Origin: CAVZCK01 sp963798805
GTDB taxonomy: Bacteria; Pseudomonadota; Alphaproteobacteria; Rhizobiales; Rhodomicrobiaceae
DNA: 64,000 nt
Direction: 5' to 3'
NCBI GenBank assembly: GCA_963798805.1
Contig: CAWCVC010000010.1
Location: 496,001-560,000, forward strand
Shown: piece after piece, positions 27,578 to 37,105 of the stretch
How the letters are laid out: every line of letters begins with the position of its first letter
Numbering within the stretch: the first letter of the stretch is position 1
The notes under the pieces: model-generated
Seen by the model: only the letters and a program-made list of their open reading frames with translations
Database searches by the model: none
What the model was told of the DNA's origin: nothing
Position numbers and translations under genes: made by a program

Positions 27578-29401
27578 TCATCGACGGGCGAAAAGCTTCT
27601 CGATATCGCCCAGCTTGAGCTCGATAAACGTCGGTCGGCCATGATTGCACTGACTGGCGTTCGGCGTCGCTTCCATCTCACGCAAGAGCGCGTTCATCTC
27701 CTCGGGTTTGAGCATCCGGCCCGCGCGGACGCTGCCATGGCAAGCTATCCGCGCGCAGATCTGGTGCATCCGGTCTTCGAGGCCGGAGGCAAGGCCGAGC
27801 GTTTCCAGCTCTTCGGCGAGATCACGGATGAGAGCCTTGATGTCGGCCTTGGCGAGCAGGGCCGGCACCTCGCGCACCAGAACCGCGCCATCGCCAAAGG
27901 CTTCCAGAACGAGACCCAGTGTCTCCAATTCGTCGGCTCGGCTCGCCAACATTGCGGCGCTGTCGGCGTCGAGCTCGACGACTTCGGGAATCAGCAGCAT
28001 CTGCCGCTCGACGCCGCCTTCGGCGAGCGCGGTTTTCAGCTTCTCATAGACGAGCCGTTCATGGGCGGCGTGCTGGTCGACGATAACAACGGAGGCCTCC
28101 GTTTCGGCGACGATATAAGTGCCGTGGAGCTGGGCGCGGGCGGCGCCTAACCGATGTGCTTTCAGTTCGGGCGGCGCCGGCGCGGCTGCGGCCGAAGCAT
28201 CGGCGCTGACAGCATCGACGCCGTCGAGCGGCATCTGCCAGTCTTCGGCGAAACCTGCCGGGGCAAAACCGGACCGCGCGGCGGGCGGACGGCCAGGCGG
28301 CGGCCAAGACCGATCGCCGCGATTCCAATCTTGCGCCGCCCGTGCAGGCGCGGGACTCCCTGCGGCGATCGCAGCGCCGGCAAGCGCCGCGCTCGTCCTG
28401 ACACCGCCCGCTTCCAGCCGCCGCCGGATCGCGCCGACAACCAGCGAATGCACGAGGCCCGAATCCCGGAACCGCACCTCGGCTTTGGCCGGATGCACAT
28501 TGACGTCGACCTCCTCGGCCGGCAGCGAGACGAACAGCACCAGCATCGGATGGCGGCCGCGCGGCACCAGATCGCCATAGGCGGCGCGCACGGCGGCGAG
28601 CAGCAGCCGGTCCTTCACCGGACGCCCGTTGACAAACAGATACTGCATCTGCTGGGTCGGCCGGTTGAGCGTCGGCAGCCCGGCGAAGCCGGTCAGCCTG
28701 GCGCCATCGCGCTCGGCGTCGAGAGGCAGGGCATCGGCGGCAAATTCCTTGCCCATCACTTTCGCCAGCCGCAGCCGCAAGCCTTCCTCATCCCCGTCCA
28801 TCACGGCGGCATAGCTGACGCCGATGCGCTCACCGCCGGCAAGGGAAAAGGCAATCGACGGAAAGGCGAGCACGAAGCGCTTTACGAGTTGGCCAGTCGC
28901 CGACGTTTCGGCCTGCTCGGATTTCATGAATTTGAGCCGGGCGGGCGTGGCGTAGAAGAGGTCGCGCACTTCGATGAGCGTGCCGGCATTCACCGCCGCC
29001 GGCCGCGGCCCCTGCTTGCGTCCGCCGTCGACGACGATCTCGAAGCCCTGGCCGCCGCCGCGGGGCTTCGTGGCGATCCTCAGCTTCGCGACCGAGCCGA
29101 TCGAAGGCAGAGCCTCGCCGCGAAAGCCGAGCGTGGCGATGCGCAGGAGATCTTCGCCGCCGAGCTTGGAGGTCGCGTGCCGCTCGATCGACAAAGCGAG
29201 ATCCGCCTCGTCCATACCGCAGCCATCGTCAGTGATGCGGATGAGGCCGAGCCCGCCTGTGGTCGTTACGATGTCGATGGAGCGCGCGCCGGCATCGATG
29301 GCATTCTCGACCAGCTCCTTGACGACGCTGGCCGGCCGCTCGATGACCTCACCCGCCGCGATCCGGTTGACGAGGTGAGGCGGAAGCTGGCGAATCGGCA
29401 T
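27578..29401 (-). CDS. mutL: DNA mismatch repair protein MutL
   Basis: GHKL ATPase of 607 residues linking MutS mismatch recognition to strand excision. The N-terminal ATPase motifs are intact: ELVENAIDAGA, DDGCGM, and the ATSK and GFRGEAL lid segments. A Pro/Ala-rich linker (about 345-425) joins the C-terminal dimerisation domain, where DQHAAHERLVYEKL and the late CHGSVRAG motif are typical of alphaproteobacterial MutL. The start overlaps the end of pgi by 53 bases. Confidence 0.96.
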   Translation of the reverse strand: MPIRQLPPHLVNRIAAGEVIERPASVVKELVENAIDAGARSIDIVTTTGGLGLIRITDDGCGMDEADLALSIERHATSKLGGEDLLRIATLGFRGEALPSIGSVAKLRIATKPRGGGQGFEIVVDGGRKQGPRPAAVNAGTLIEVRDLFYATPARLKFMKSEQAETSATGQLVKRFVLAFPSIAFSLAGGERIGVSYAAVMDGDEEGLRLRLAKVMGKEFAADALPLDAERDGARLTGFAGLPTLNRPTQQMQYLFVNGRPVKDRLLLAAVRAAYGDLVPRGRHPMLVLFVSLPAEEVDVNVHPAKAEVRFRDSGLVHSLVVGAIRRRLEAGGVRTSAALAGAAIAAGSPAPARAAQDWNRGDRSWPPPGRPPAARSGFAPAGFAEDWQMPLDGVDAVSADASAAAAPAPPELKAHRLGAARAQLHGTYIVAETEASVVIVDQHAAHERLVYEKLKTALAEGGVERQMLLIPEVVELDADSAAMLASRADELETLGLVLEAFGDGAVLVREVPALLAKADIKALIRDLAEELETLGLASGLEDRMHQICARIACHGSVRAGRMLKPEEMNALLREMEATPNASQCNHGRPTFIELKLGDIEKLFARR

Positions 29402-30752
29402 GGTCCCTGTCCCCCACCGCCATGCGCGCCAGATAATCCTTCGTGAGCCGCTTGGCGAGCTCGACGGCCGGCTGATCGAATGGATCGACGCCGAGAAGGT
29501 CGGCGGCGAGAATCGTCTCGAAGACGAAATGCATCATGAGCCAGCCGAGCGCCCATTCGTCAAGCTTGGCAAGCTCGATTATCCTCACCGGCCTTTTATG
29601 CGCGACGAATGCGTCGCCGATCGCCTTGGTCTGCGCGGCGACCAACTCGCCGACCGTGTGGCCGGCGAGATAGGGCGCACCGGCCAGCCCGGCGAGATCG
29701 GCAGGCATGGGCTGAGTGTCAGCCTCGGGCGCTCCGACCATGCGGATGATCGTCATCAGATGATGCTGGGCGCCGCCGAGATAGAGCTGGAGCTGGCTGT
29801 GCTGATCGACCGGGCCGAGCGCGGCAACGGGCGTCGTGCCCTCGCGGTCGTTCTTGCCGAGACTCTCGGCCCAGAGCTGCACATACCAGTGCGAGAAGCG
29901 CGCCAGCCGGTCGGCATAGGGCATCAGCACCGAAACCGTGATGCCGCGCTCCTTGGCGAGGCCGACGGCAACCGCCGCACCGGCCGCGGGCGGGAAGTCG
30001 AGCGGCGAGCGCGCCTCCATCAATGCATCGACGACGGCGCGGCCGCCGGCACGGAAGGCTTCGAAATCGAGGCCGCGCGCGAAGGCCGGCACCATGCCGA
30101 CATTGGTGAAGGCGGAATAGCGCCCGCCGATATCGGTGCGATGCGGCAGCATCGCCGCGCCGAGCGAATTGAGAAGCGAGCGCAGCCCATTGGAGACGCC
30201 TGGCTTCTCAGGCTCGGTGATGCCGAGGAACATGCGTGGCATCGCATCCCCGAGCCCGGCCTGGCGGATACGGTCCATCGCCGTCAGGGTCTGGCTCAGC
30301 GTCTCGGCGGTGCCGCCGGATTTGGAGATGACGACGAAACGCGTCCGCTCAAGATTGAGGATCTCGAAGCCCTTGGCCAGCGAGAGCGCATCGAGATTGT
30401 CATAGAAGCGCAGGCGCGGCCGGCCGCTTTTGCCGACGCGGTCGTCGCCGGGGATGAACCAGCCGCCGAGCTGGGCAAGCGCCTGGCCGCCGAGGCTCGA
30501 GCCGCCGGTGCCGAAGACGACGAGCGTCTGAGCGCCCTCGACCAGCCGATCATAGGCGGCGCGCGCCTCCGCCAGATCCGCTGTTTCGTAGAGAACGCCA
30601 ATATGCGGCAGGCTGCGGTTTGACGCTTCCTGCTTCAGCCGCTCGAAGCGGGGCGCGAGGTTCTCCGCCCAGCGCGCAAGCTGGTCTTTGGTCAGGCCGC
30701 TCGGGCCGATTGCATCCTCGAGGCAGCCTTCAATGAATTGCGTGATGGCCAT
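29349..30752 (-). CDS. pgi: Glucose-6-phosphate isomerase
   Basis: Interconverts glucose 6-phosphate and fructose 6-phosphate. A 467-residue short form compared with the 550-residue enterobacterial enzyme, as is common in this group. SIS-domain sugar-phosphate motifs are visible: FGTGGSSLGGQAL, VISKSGGTAETL and HRTDIGGRYSAFT, and QHSQLQLY follows. The last 18 codons overlap the start of mutL, and the C-terminal Pro/Ser-rich tail looks non-conserved, so the frame may be slightly extended relative to relatives. Confidence 0.93.
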   Translation of the reverse strand: MAITQFIEGCLEDAIGPSGLTKDQLARWAENLAPRFERLKQEASNRSLPHIGVLYETADLAEARAAYDRLVEGAQTLVVFGTGGSSLGGQALAQLGGWFIPGDDRVGKSGRPRLRFYDNLDALSLAKGFEILNLERTRFVVISKSGGTAETLSQTLTAMDRIRQAGLGDAMPRMFLGITEPEKPGVSNGLRSLLNSLGAAMLPHRTDIGGRYSAFTNVGMVPAFARGLDFEAFRAGGRAVVDALMEARSPLDFPPAAGAAVAVGLAKERGITVSVLMPYADRLARFSHWYVQLWAESLGKNDREGTTPVAALGPVDQHSQLQLYLGGAQHHLMTIIRMVGAPEADTQPMPADLAGLAGAPYLAGHTVGELVAAQTKAIGDAFVAHKRPVRIIELAKLDEWALGWLMMHFVFETILAADLLGVDPFDQPAVELAKRLTKDYLARMAVGDRDHADSPASASPRQPDRGG

Positions 30753-30765
30753 GAGACCTCATCGA

Positions 30766-32166
30766 TCAGCCGCGCGGAAGAGGCGCCGGGGTCCCGGCCT
30801 TCGTATCCCCGACCGGCTTCAGCCCTTCAGGCTGGCCGACAATGGTCATAACCAACTCGTCAGGATTGATCAATTTCGCAACGCGCTTGACATCTTCCAG
30901 CGTCACCGCCTCGATCAGGCTGTTGCGCTTCTGGACATAGTCGATGCCCAGATGCTCGATCTGTATCCAGAGCAGCATGTCGGCGATGTTGACGCTCGAG
31001 CTGAAGCGGAGCGCGTAGGAGCCGGTCAGATAGCGCTTGGCGTCCTCAAGCTCCTCGGTGGTCGGACCGTTCTCGGCGACGCGCGCGAGCACCTTCTTGA
31101 TGACATCGATGGATTCGGCCACATGCGAATTCTGCGTCGCCACGCCGCCGAAGAAGATGCCGGTGTGATCGAACGGATAGAGATAGCTGTAGACAGAATA
31201 GGCAAGGCCGCGCTTTTCCCTGACCTCATCGGTGAGGATCGAGGAGAAGCCGCCTCCTCCGACGATGTAGTTGAGCAGATAAGCGGGAATGAAATCCTTA
31301 TCCTTGCGCTTGGGGCCGGGCTGGCCGAAATTGACCACTGTCTGCGGGATCGCCATCGGCAGGACGTAGCGCCGCTGAGACAGATCCCATTTCGCTTCCG
31401 GGATCGTCTTCAGCTCAGATTTCTCGGGCAGCGCGCCGAACACCTCGTCGAGTGCCTTGGCGAACTGATCGGCCGTGATATCCCCGACCGCTGTGACATA
31501 GAGATTATCGCGTGCGAAATTGCGCTTCACGTAGCCTTTGAGGTCGTCCGCCGTGATCGCCTTGATCGTGTCCGGCGTGCCCTTGGCCGGCTTGCCATAG
31601 GGATGGCCGGCAAAGACGTTGTGGAACCAGGCTTCGGCGGCCACATTTTCGGGATTTTCGTTGTCGATCTCGATGATCGACAGGATCTGTTCGCGGACGC
31701 GCTCGACCGGCTCCTCGTCCATGCGTGGCTTGGTCAAAGCGAGGCGCAGCAGCCGGAAGGCCTCGTCCCTGTTCTTGGTCAGCGTCCGGATGCCCCCGGT
31801 CATCACGTCTCGGCTCGCGTCGAACGACATATCGATAGCAAGACTCTGCAGCTTTTCCTGAAACGCCTCGCTCTTGATGTCGCCGGCGCCCTCGTCGAGC
31901 ATGCCGCTGACAAAATAGGCGAGGCCGGCCTTGCCCGCGGGGTCCTGGGCGTTGCCGCCCCTGAAGCCGAATTTCATCGCGATGAGCGGCAGCGTGTGGT
32001 CCTCGACCAGCCAGCCCACAATGCCCTTCGGGCTGACGACCTTCTGGATATTCATGGCCTGCGCCGGGAGGGTGAATGAGAGAGTGAGAAAGATGGAAAC
32101 CGCTGCGAGCAGAGCCGGCAGCACCGCGCTGCAGCTTCGCACCTGTCGATTAGGCCGCGAAAACAT
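30766..32166 (-). CDS. M16 peptidase-family protein, non-catalytic partner
   Basis: A 466-residue exported protein (signal sequence ending at LPAQA, about residue 37) with the two-domain M16 fold. At the position of the zinc motif HxxEH it reads AYFVSGMLDEG, so the metal ligands are missing and it should be inactive alone. In bacterial M16 pairs such a subunit completes the chamber of an active partner. It starts 11 bp after the catalytic gene, consistent with a heterodimer. Confidence 0.88.
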   Translation of the reverse strand: MFSRPNRQVRSCSAVLPALLAAVSIFLTLSFTLPAQAMNIQKVVSPKGIVGWLVEDHTLPLIAMKFGFRGGNAQDPAGKAGLAYFVSGMLDEGAGDIKSEAFQEKLQSLAIDMSFDASRDVMTGGIRTLTKNRDEAFRLLRLALTKPRMDEEPVERVREQILSIIEIDNENPENVAAEAWFHNVFAGHPYGKPAKGTPDTIKAITADDLKGYVKRNFARDNLYVTAVGDITADQFAKALDEVFGALPEKSELKTIPEAKWDLSQRRYVLPMAIPQTVVNFGQPGPKRKDKDFIPAYLLNYIVGGGGFSSILTDEVREKRGLAYSVYSYLYPFDHTGIFFGGVATQNSHVAESIDVIKKVLARVAENGPTTEELEDAKRYLTGSYALRFSSSVNIADMLLWIQIEHLGIDYVQKRNSLIEAVTLEDVKRVAKLINPDELVMTIVGQPEGLKPVGDTKAGTPAPLPRG

Positions 32167-32177
32167 GGGGCTTTGTC

Positions 32178-33584
32178 CTAGTGAAGGGTGTCGGAGAGGC
32201 CGGGAGGTGCAGTCATCGGCGCGGGCGCACCGTTGGATGCCATCGCCTTACTCACGGATAGAAGCTCGCCCGTCACCGACCGTTTCGGGTCGAGATATTT
32301 CTTTGCCACTGTCTGAATGTCGGCAAGCGTCACCGCTTCGAGACGGTTCGCTTCATCCTGCACATCGGCAACGGTGCGGCCCGTCGCCAGTGCCCAGCCA
32401 TAGGTGCGCGCCTGATTGGACTGGCTGTCGCGGCCATAAATCAGCTCGGCAACCTTGGAATTGCGGGCACGCTCCAACTCGCCGGCGGTCACGCCGTTCT
32501 TGCGGATATCGGCGATGACCTCGTTGGCCGAAGCCTCGATGTCGGCGAGCGAGGTGTCGTTCCCGGAGACGGCATAGAGCCCGAAGCGGCCATAGTCGAG
32601 CGCGTCTCCCGAATACCAGGCGCCCGCGGCAGAGGCTTTCTTCTCCTCGATGACCAGCTTCTTGTAAAGACGGCCGGTGCTTTCGGCGCCCATGATCGTC
32701 GAGAGCAGATCCAGCGCTTCGGCCTCATGGCCCTTGGCGGTGGTGTAGCAGGGGGTCAGATATTCCCGCGACAGCGTATCCTTGGCGACGCGCTCGTCCT
32801 TGAGCACGACCCGCCGCGCCGCGACCGGCTCCGGCTCGGCCAGGCGCTTGCGCGGCGGCAGCGTCTCCGAAGGCTTCAGCCCGCCGAAAATCTCCTTGGC
32901 CATGGCGACCACGGCTTCCGGCTGGACATCGCCGGCAATCACTAGAATGGCGTTGTTCGGCGCGTAATAACGTTTGTAGAAGGCGACTGCGTCCTCGCGC
33001 GTCAGGTTCTTGACCTCATTCGCCCAGCCGATGACCGGCGTCCCGTAGGGATGGGCGAGAAACAGCACCGCGGCCATCTGCTCGGACAAGATGCTGCTCG
33101 GCTCGTTGTCGACGCGCATGCGCCGCTCCTCGAGCACGACCTTCAGCTCATTGGTGACGTCGTCCGGCTTCAGGCGGAGGTTCTCCATCCGGTCCGCTTC
33201 CATGCCCATGGCCAGCCTCAGCCGATCGGCGGAGACGCGCTGGAAATAGGCGGTAGTGTCCTGGGTGGTGAAGGCGTTATCCTCGCCGCCGTTGCGGGCA
33301 ATGATCTTGGAAAATTCGCCCGGCGCGATCTTGTCGGTGCCCTTGAACATCAGATGTTCGAGGAAATGGGCGATGCCGGACTCCCCGCGCGGCTCGTCGG
33401 CGGCGCCGACCTTGTACCACACCATATGCGTCACGACCGGGGCGCGGTGATCGGGGATGACCACGACCTCCAGGCCGTTCGACAAGGTCGTGTGCACGAC
33501 CTCCGATGCCGCTGAGGTTTCGGCCGAGACGGGAGTGGTGAGGAGCATGAGCGAAAAAAACGCGGGAAAGAGATGGTTTTTCAA
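32178..33584 (-). CDS. M16-family zinc metallopeptidase (catalytic subunit)
   Basis: A 468-residue pitrilysin/processing-peptidase-like enzyme with a signal peptide (cleavage after PVSA, about residue 21). The inverted zinc motif HFLEH is at residues 73-77, and a distal Glu lies in NELKVVLEERRMR. It probably degrades peptides in the periplasm together with the product of the next gene. In many alphaproteobacteria the pair sits near lspA, as here. Confidence 0.92.
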   Translation of the reverse strand: MKNHLFPAFFSLMLLTTPVSAETSAASEVVHTTLSNGLEVVVIPDHRAPVVTHMVWYKVGAADEPRGESGIAHFLEHLMFKGTDKIAPGEFSKIIARNGGEDNAFTTQDTTAYFQRVSADRLRLAMGMEADRMENLRLKPDDVTNELKVVLEERRMRVDNEPSSILSEQMAAVLFLAHPYGTPVIGWANEVKNLTREDAVAFYKRYYAPNNAILVIAGDVQPEAVVAMAKEIFGGLKPSETLPPRKRLAEPEPVAARRVVLKDERVAKDTLSREYLTPCYTTAKGHEAEALDLLSTIMGAESTGRLYKKLVIEEKKASAAGAWYSGDALDYGRFGLYAVSGNDTSLADIEASANEVIADIRKNGVTAGELERARNSKVAELIYGRDSQSNQARTYGWALATGRTVADVQDEANRLEAVTLADIQTVAKKYLDPKRSVTGELLSVSKAMASNGAPAPMTAPPGLSDTLH

Positions 33585-33737
33585 AACAAACTCGCCAATG
33601 ATGGAAGCCGATCGAGGCGCAACTATCTCATAGCGCGAAAAGCGGACAAGTTACAAATCGGATAGGCCAAACACCACGTCCACTGGCGCCAGATAAAGCT
33701 GAACTTGGACGAGGCTCAAGTCAGACGAGGAAACGAC

Positions 33738-33826
33738 TTAGAGCGGCAGAGCTTAGACCAGAATCAGATGTTTGGGCATCGGTTTTATCCGAAACCCGCT
33801 TGGCACTTTTCGGTCCGATGCTCTAA
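33738..33826. repeat. Palindromic intergenic repeat element
   Basis: Bounded by TTAGAGC (33738-33744) and its complement GCTCTAA (33820-33826), with an inner near-palindrome around ATCGGTTTTATCCGAAACCCG and TTTTCGGTCCGAT. This architecture is typical of dispersed rhizobial-type intergenic repeats. Its right end supplies the TAG stop of the neighbouring lipoprotein gene. Confidence 0.55.
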
Positions 33827-34288
33827 TTATCCGGATTATCGGGTCTATCGCTGCCGGCGATTGCCTTCTTGACGGATTCGCCAAGCTTAGACGGGCAGCG
33901 GGCGCGGTCACCGGTGTCCTTAGTGAATTCGTCGATATTATTCTTGTCGCTCCACTGACCCTCGACGCAATATTTCTCGCGCGCCTCTTCCACCTGCGCC
34001 TTCTTCTGCTTCTTCAGCGCGTCAGGATCCTGCGGCCAGTTCTGCTCAGCCGATGCGGTGCGCTCGCCGGGCTTAGGCAGCTTCTCGGTGGACGGCGGAA
34101 TGACAAGCCCGGGACGTTCCGGAACGTCCGAAATCATCGGCCTTTTTCGAGGTCAGCGAGATGCCGGCAGCCTCGAGGACGGGCACATCGAATTGAACGT
34201 CGGCAACGCCGCAGCCGCCGAGCGACAGCAGTCCGCCGGCGAGCACAGCGAACGCACCATTGCGCGCCAAGCCGCAAATCAAAGCCAT
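33823..34288 (-). pseudogene. Small lipoprotein, frame broken by one extra base
   Basis: The N-terminal frame (from 34288) encodes a lipoprotein signal with lipobox LSLGGC, then GVADVQFDVPVLEAAG. The downstream frame encodes SDVPERPGLVIPPSTEKLP and a charged C-terminus with two Cys. The frames meet at GAAATC (34130-34135, plus strand). Deleting one A gives GAATC and the continuous protein SLTSKKADDSDVPERPG, about 154 residues. This resembles a conserved alphaproteobacterial lipoprotein with a GLVIPPxTxxLPxPG core, function unknown. The break is probably an artefact. Confidence 0.68.
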
Positions 34289-34322
34289 TCGATGATCCCC
34301 CAAATCGCCAATGCTGGCGTAA

Positions 34323-34868
34323 CTATACGCCTTTTGGGACTTTTGTGTGACTCGGGAATACCCAGTCAATCACAAGCCCGATCACGCCGATGGTGATCGC
34401 CGCATCGGCGATATTGAATACGTACCAATAAAAGCCGGAATAGTGGAACGAAAAGAAATCCGCAACCGCACCATGGACCACACGGTCGGCAAGATTGCCG
34501 AGCGCGCCCCCCATGATCAGCCCGAGCGAAATCGAGACCAGCCGCGAGGTGGCATTGCTCATCCATAAATAGAGCGCAGCAACGGCAACGAGCGAAACGG
34601 CCATCAGCAGAACCCGCCCCGCCGTGCTGTCCTGCTGCAGGAGGCCGTAGGAGATGCCGTGATTCCAGATCATGACCAGGTCGAAGAAGGAGGTGACCGT
34701 CACGCGGCCGCGCTCGGCGATGCCATAGATATCCATCATCCAATATTTGTGGATCTGGTCAGCGGCGAAAGCGGCGATTGCCGTGCCGATGCCGATAAGA
34801 CTGCAAGGCCCCCAAAGCCGGAAGCTGTCGAGCCAGGCGCTGCGACTCTCCTTCGGAACGTCAGACAT
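34323..34868 (-). CDS. lspA: Lipoprotein signal peptidase (signal peptidase II)
   Basis: Inner-membrane aspartyl protease of 181 residues that removes signal peptides from prolipoproteins. Four hydrophobic helices are visible. The catalytic aspartates are D128 in GNLADRVVHG and D155 in FNIADAAI, with GxxxN and VxDF contexts conserved. It lies 34 bp upstream of a lipoprotein gene on the same strand. Confidence 0.95.
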   Translation of the reverse strand: MSDVPKESRSAWLDSFRLWGPCSLIGIGTAIAAFAADQIHKYWMMDIYGIAERGRVTVTSFFDLVMIWNHGISYGLLQQDSTAGRVLLMAVSLVAVAALYLWMSNATSRLVSISLGLIMGGALGNLADRVVHGAVADFFSFHYSGFYWYVFNIADAAITIGVIGLVIDWVFPSHTKVPKGV

Positions 34869-34987
34869 TGAAAGCCTTCATGTTTCGCTTGAGCCGCCGA
34901 AGAGCGGCGCGCGGACGGTCCCAAGCAGGCCATCGGCTTAGCGGCGTGGCCTTCAACAGTCAAGCTGCCGCTGGCGTTAGGGCGTGC

Positions 34988-35482
34988 CTATGCGCTCTCG
35001 GCGATTACGCCAACGGGCGGGGCATTCTGATTCTCGCCGATAGCTTCCTGCAGGGCGCGGCGTAAAGCGACCGGGTCGCCGAGCGCCGGCAGATCGACCT
35101 TGTCGTTGCCGGTGCCTTCAATCACCAGCCTGCCATAGCCGAGGATGCGTCCCAGTATGTCCTGATCCAGACTGACGCCCTCGACGGTGCGCAACTGCAT
35201 CTCCTGGGTTTCACGCCGGATCAGGCCGCGCTTATAGATCACGCGCTGGGTGGTCACGCCGATCTGCGTCGTCCAGATCGGGACCATGATGCCAAGGAAA
35301 ATAATAAGGCCGACGACGATCGGCAGAATGACGATATAGGGAAAGTTGTCGTTGTAGATCAATATGCTGATCACCGCAGCCAGGATCAGGGCGCCATAAG
35401 CCATCACATAGTTGATCCAGTGAAAATGCGCGATGTAATGTACTGTCTCGTTCCTGCCGAGGCTGTCTTCGATGTAACTCAT
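34988..35482 (-). CDS. Membrane-anchored bacterial PH-domain protein
   Basis: A 164-residue protein with two hydrophobic helices (about 24-43 and 47-70) followed by a bacterial PH-like (bPH_2) domain containing the usual TTQRVIYKRGLIRRETQEM segment. Members are common, poorly characterised membrane proteins. A short polar tail follows. It is monocistronic, or loosely linked to the lspA cluster. Confidence 0.82.
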   Translation of the reverse strand: MSYIEDSLGRNETVHYIAHFHWINYVMAYGALILAAVISILIYNDNFPYIVILPIVVGLIIFLGIMVPIWTTQIGVTTQRVIYKRGLIRRETQEMQLRTVEGVSLDQDILGRILGYGRLVIEGTGNDKVDLPALGDPVALRRALQEAIGENQNAPPVGVIAESA

Positions 35483-35588
35483 TTCCGCCTCCCTGGCGGT
35501 GATCGCGGCGAATGGCGCGGATCATGGCCTGTTGCCCGGTTAAGAGCAATGCTTCCGGCGCCGGTTTGTTCACTGGTCCACGCAAATC

Positions 35589-36149
35589 TCAGGAGGCAAA
35601 GCGCAGGAAATGAACGGCGGTATCGCCGTAAATGCGCCGGTCGAAGAGCATGAAGCCGGGTGGCGGAGCGAAATTCGCGTCGGCCCGCTCTTCGACAACG
35701 GCAACGGCGCCAGGCACCAGCCAGCCGCTGGCAAGCGCGGCGGCAAGCGCCTTCTCACCGAGCCCCTTGCCATAGGGCGGGTCGGCGAAGACGAGCCAGA
35801 ACGGGCGCAGCGTGCCGAGATCGCCGAGTTTCGTCGCATCGCGGCGGTAGATCTTCGTTACGCCGGTTGCTCCGAGCGTCTCGATATTCTGCCGGATCAG
35901 GCCGCGTGCCTCGACGCTCTCCTCGACGAAATGGACGTAAGACGCACCGCGCGACAGGGCTTCCAGGCCAAGCGCGCCGGTTCCGGCGAACAGATCGAGA
36001 ACGCGCGCGTCTTTGATTTCGAAACCGTCCGTGCCATGGGCGAGGATGTTGAAGACCGCCTCGCGGACGCGGTCGCTGGTCGGACGGATGTCCTGGGATC
36101 TGGGTGCGGCGAGCGCGCTGCCGCGGAATCGTCCGGCCACGATCCTCAT
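35589..36149 (-). CDS. rsmD: 16S rRNA (guanine(966)-N(2))-methyltransferase RsmD
   Basis: SAM-dependent methyltransferase of 186 residues acting on G966 of 16S rRNA. The SAM-binding motif DLFAGTGALG is at 52-61 and the catalytic DPPY at 123-126. It begins with the family MRIVAGRFRG N-terminus. The ATG overlaps the stop of the upstream pseudouridine synthase gene (ATGA), so the two rRNA modification genes are coupled. Confidence 0.95.
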   Translation of the reverse strand: MRIVAGRFRGSALAAPRSQDIRPTSDRVREAVFNILAHGTDGFEIKDARVLDLFAGTGALGLEALSRGASYVHFVEESVEARGLIRQNIETLGATGVTKIYRRDATKLGDLGTLRPFWLVFADPPYGKGLGEKALAAALASGWLVPGAVAVVEERADANFAPPPGFMLFDRRIYGDTAVHFLRFAS

Positions 36150-37043
36150 CGCGATGGCCGCCCCCGGGCCGGGCGTTTGGGCCGCGACACGCGGGACTTG
36201 CCGGGCGGCCTGCCATCCGGCGACGCCGGGCCGCGCGCTGCGCTCTCGCCGCGATGCTGCCTCTTCTCCTTGAGCCCAAGCGTCTGAGCCATTTCATCGC
36301 CAAGCTGATCGGCGAGCACGCGGCGTTTCACCTCGGCCACCGCTCCCGGCTCGAGATCGCCCAGGATGAACGGCCCGAAGGATACGCGGATAAGTCGCGT
36401 CACCTGGAGTCCCAGATGCTCCATGATGCGGCGCACCTCGCGGTTCTTGCCTTCGCGCAGGCCAAGCGTCAGCCAGCTATTGGCGCCCTGCGCCCGGTCG
36501 AGCTTGGCCTCGATCGGGCCATAGCGCACACCGTCAAGCGCGATGCCGCCCGAAAGCGCATCGAGCGCGCTCTGCTCGGCCTTGCCGTGGACGCGGACTC
36601 GATAGCGGCGCAGCCAACCTGTCGAGGGTGCTTCCAGATGCCGCGCCAGCGCGCCGTCATTGGTCAGCAGCAAGAGCCCTTCTGTGTTGAAGTCGAGCCG
36701 TCCGATCGAGATCACGCGCGGCATCTCCGCCGGCAGGGCCTCGAAAACGGTCGGCCGCCCCTGTGGATCGCGATGCGTCGTCACCCGGCCTTTCGGCTTG
36801 TGATAACGCCAGAGCCGGACTTCCTCCGGTGTGGATAAAGGCTTGCCATCGACGGCAATCTGGTCTTTCAAGGTAACGTTGATGGCCGGTGAGTTCGAGC
36901 AAAGCGCCGTTCACTGTAACGCGGCCTTCGGCAATCAGTTTCTCCGCATCGCGGCGCGAGCAAAGACCGGATCGGGCGATGATTTTGGCGATTCGCTCGC
37001 CATGCAAGTCTTCAGTTGTGTGAGTATCTCGCCCTAAACCCAT
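36146..37043 (-). pseudogene. RluB/RsuA-family rRNA pseudouridine synthase, frame broken by one extra base
   Basis: The N-terminal frame from 37043 gives an S4 RNA-binding domain (ERIAKIIARSGLCSRRDAEK, then VTVNGALL). The second frame gives the catalytic domain (KDQIAVDGKPL, YHKPKGRVTTHRDPQGRPT, and ISIGRLDFNTEGLLLLTND with the catalytic Asp). The break coincides with GAACTC on the coding strand (plus 36891-36896). Removing one A gives GACTC and ALLDSPAINVTLKDQ, the family consensus, and a 298-residue protein. The start has GAGG upstream. An essential-looking housekeeping gene broken this way is probably a sequence artefact. Confidence 0.85.
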
Positions 37044-37105
37044 CTTTGCCTCTTTTTGGCTGGTATAATCTGCAAGACTGATTCTTGACACGACGGGGAG
37101 ATCAG

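Noticed and set aside
36891..36896. Programmed +1 frameshift at TCGAACTC as the preferred explanation
   Set aside because: The five affected genes have no functional link, no shared stimulatory structure is apparent, and a methylation-linked extra base at GANTC explains all five cases with restored consensus residues. Recoding is kept only as a remote alternative.
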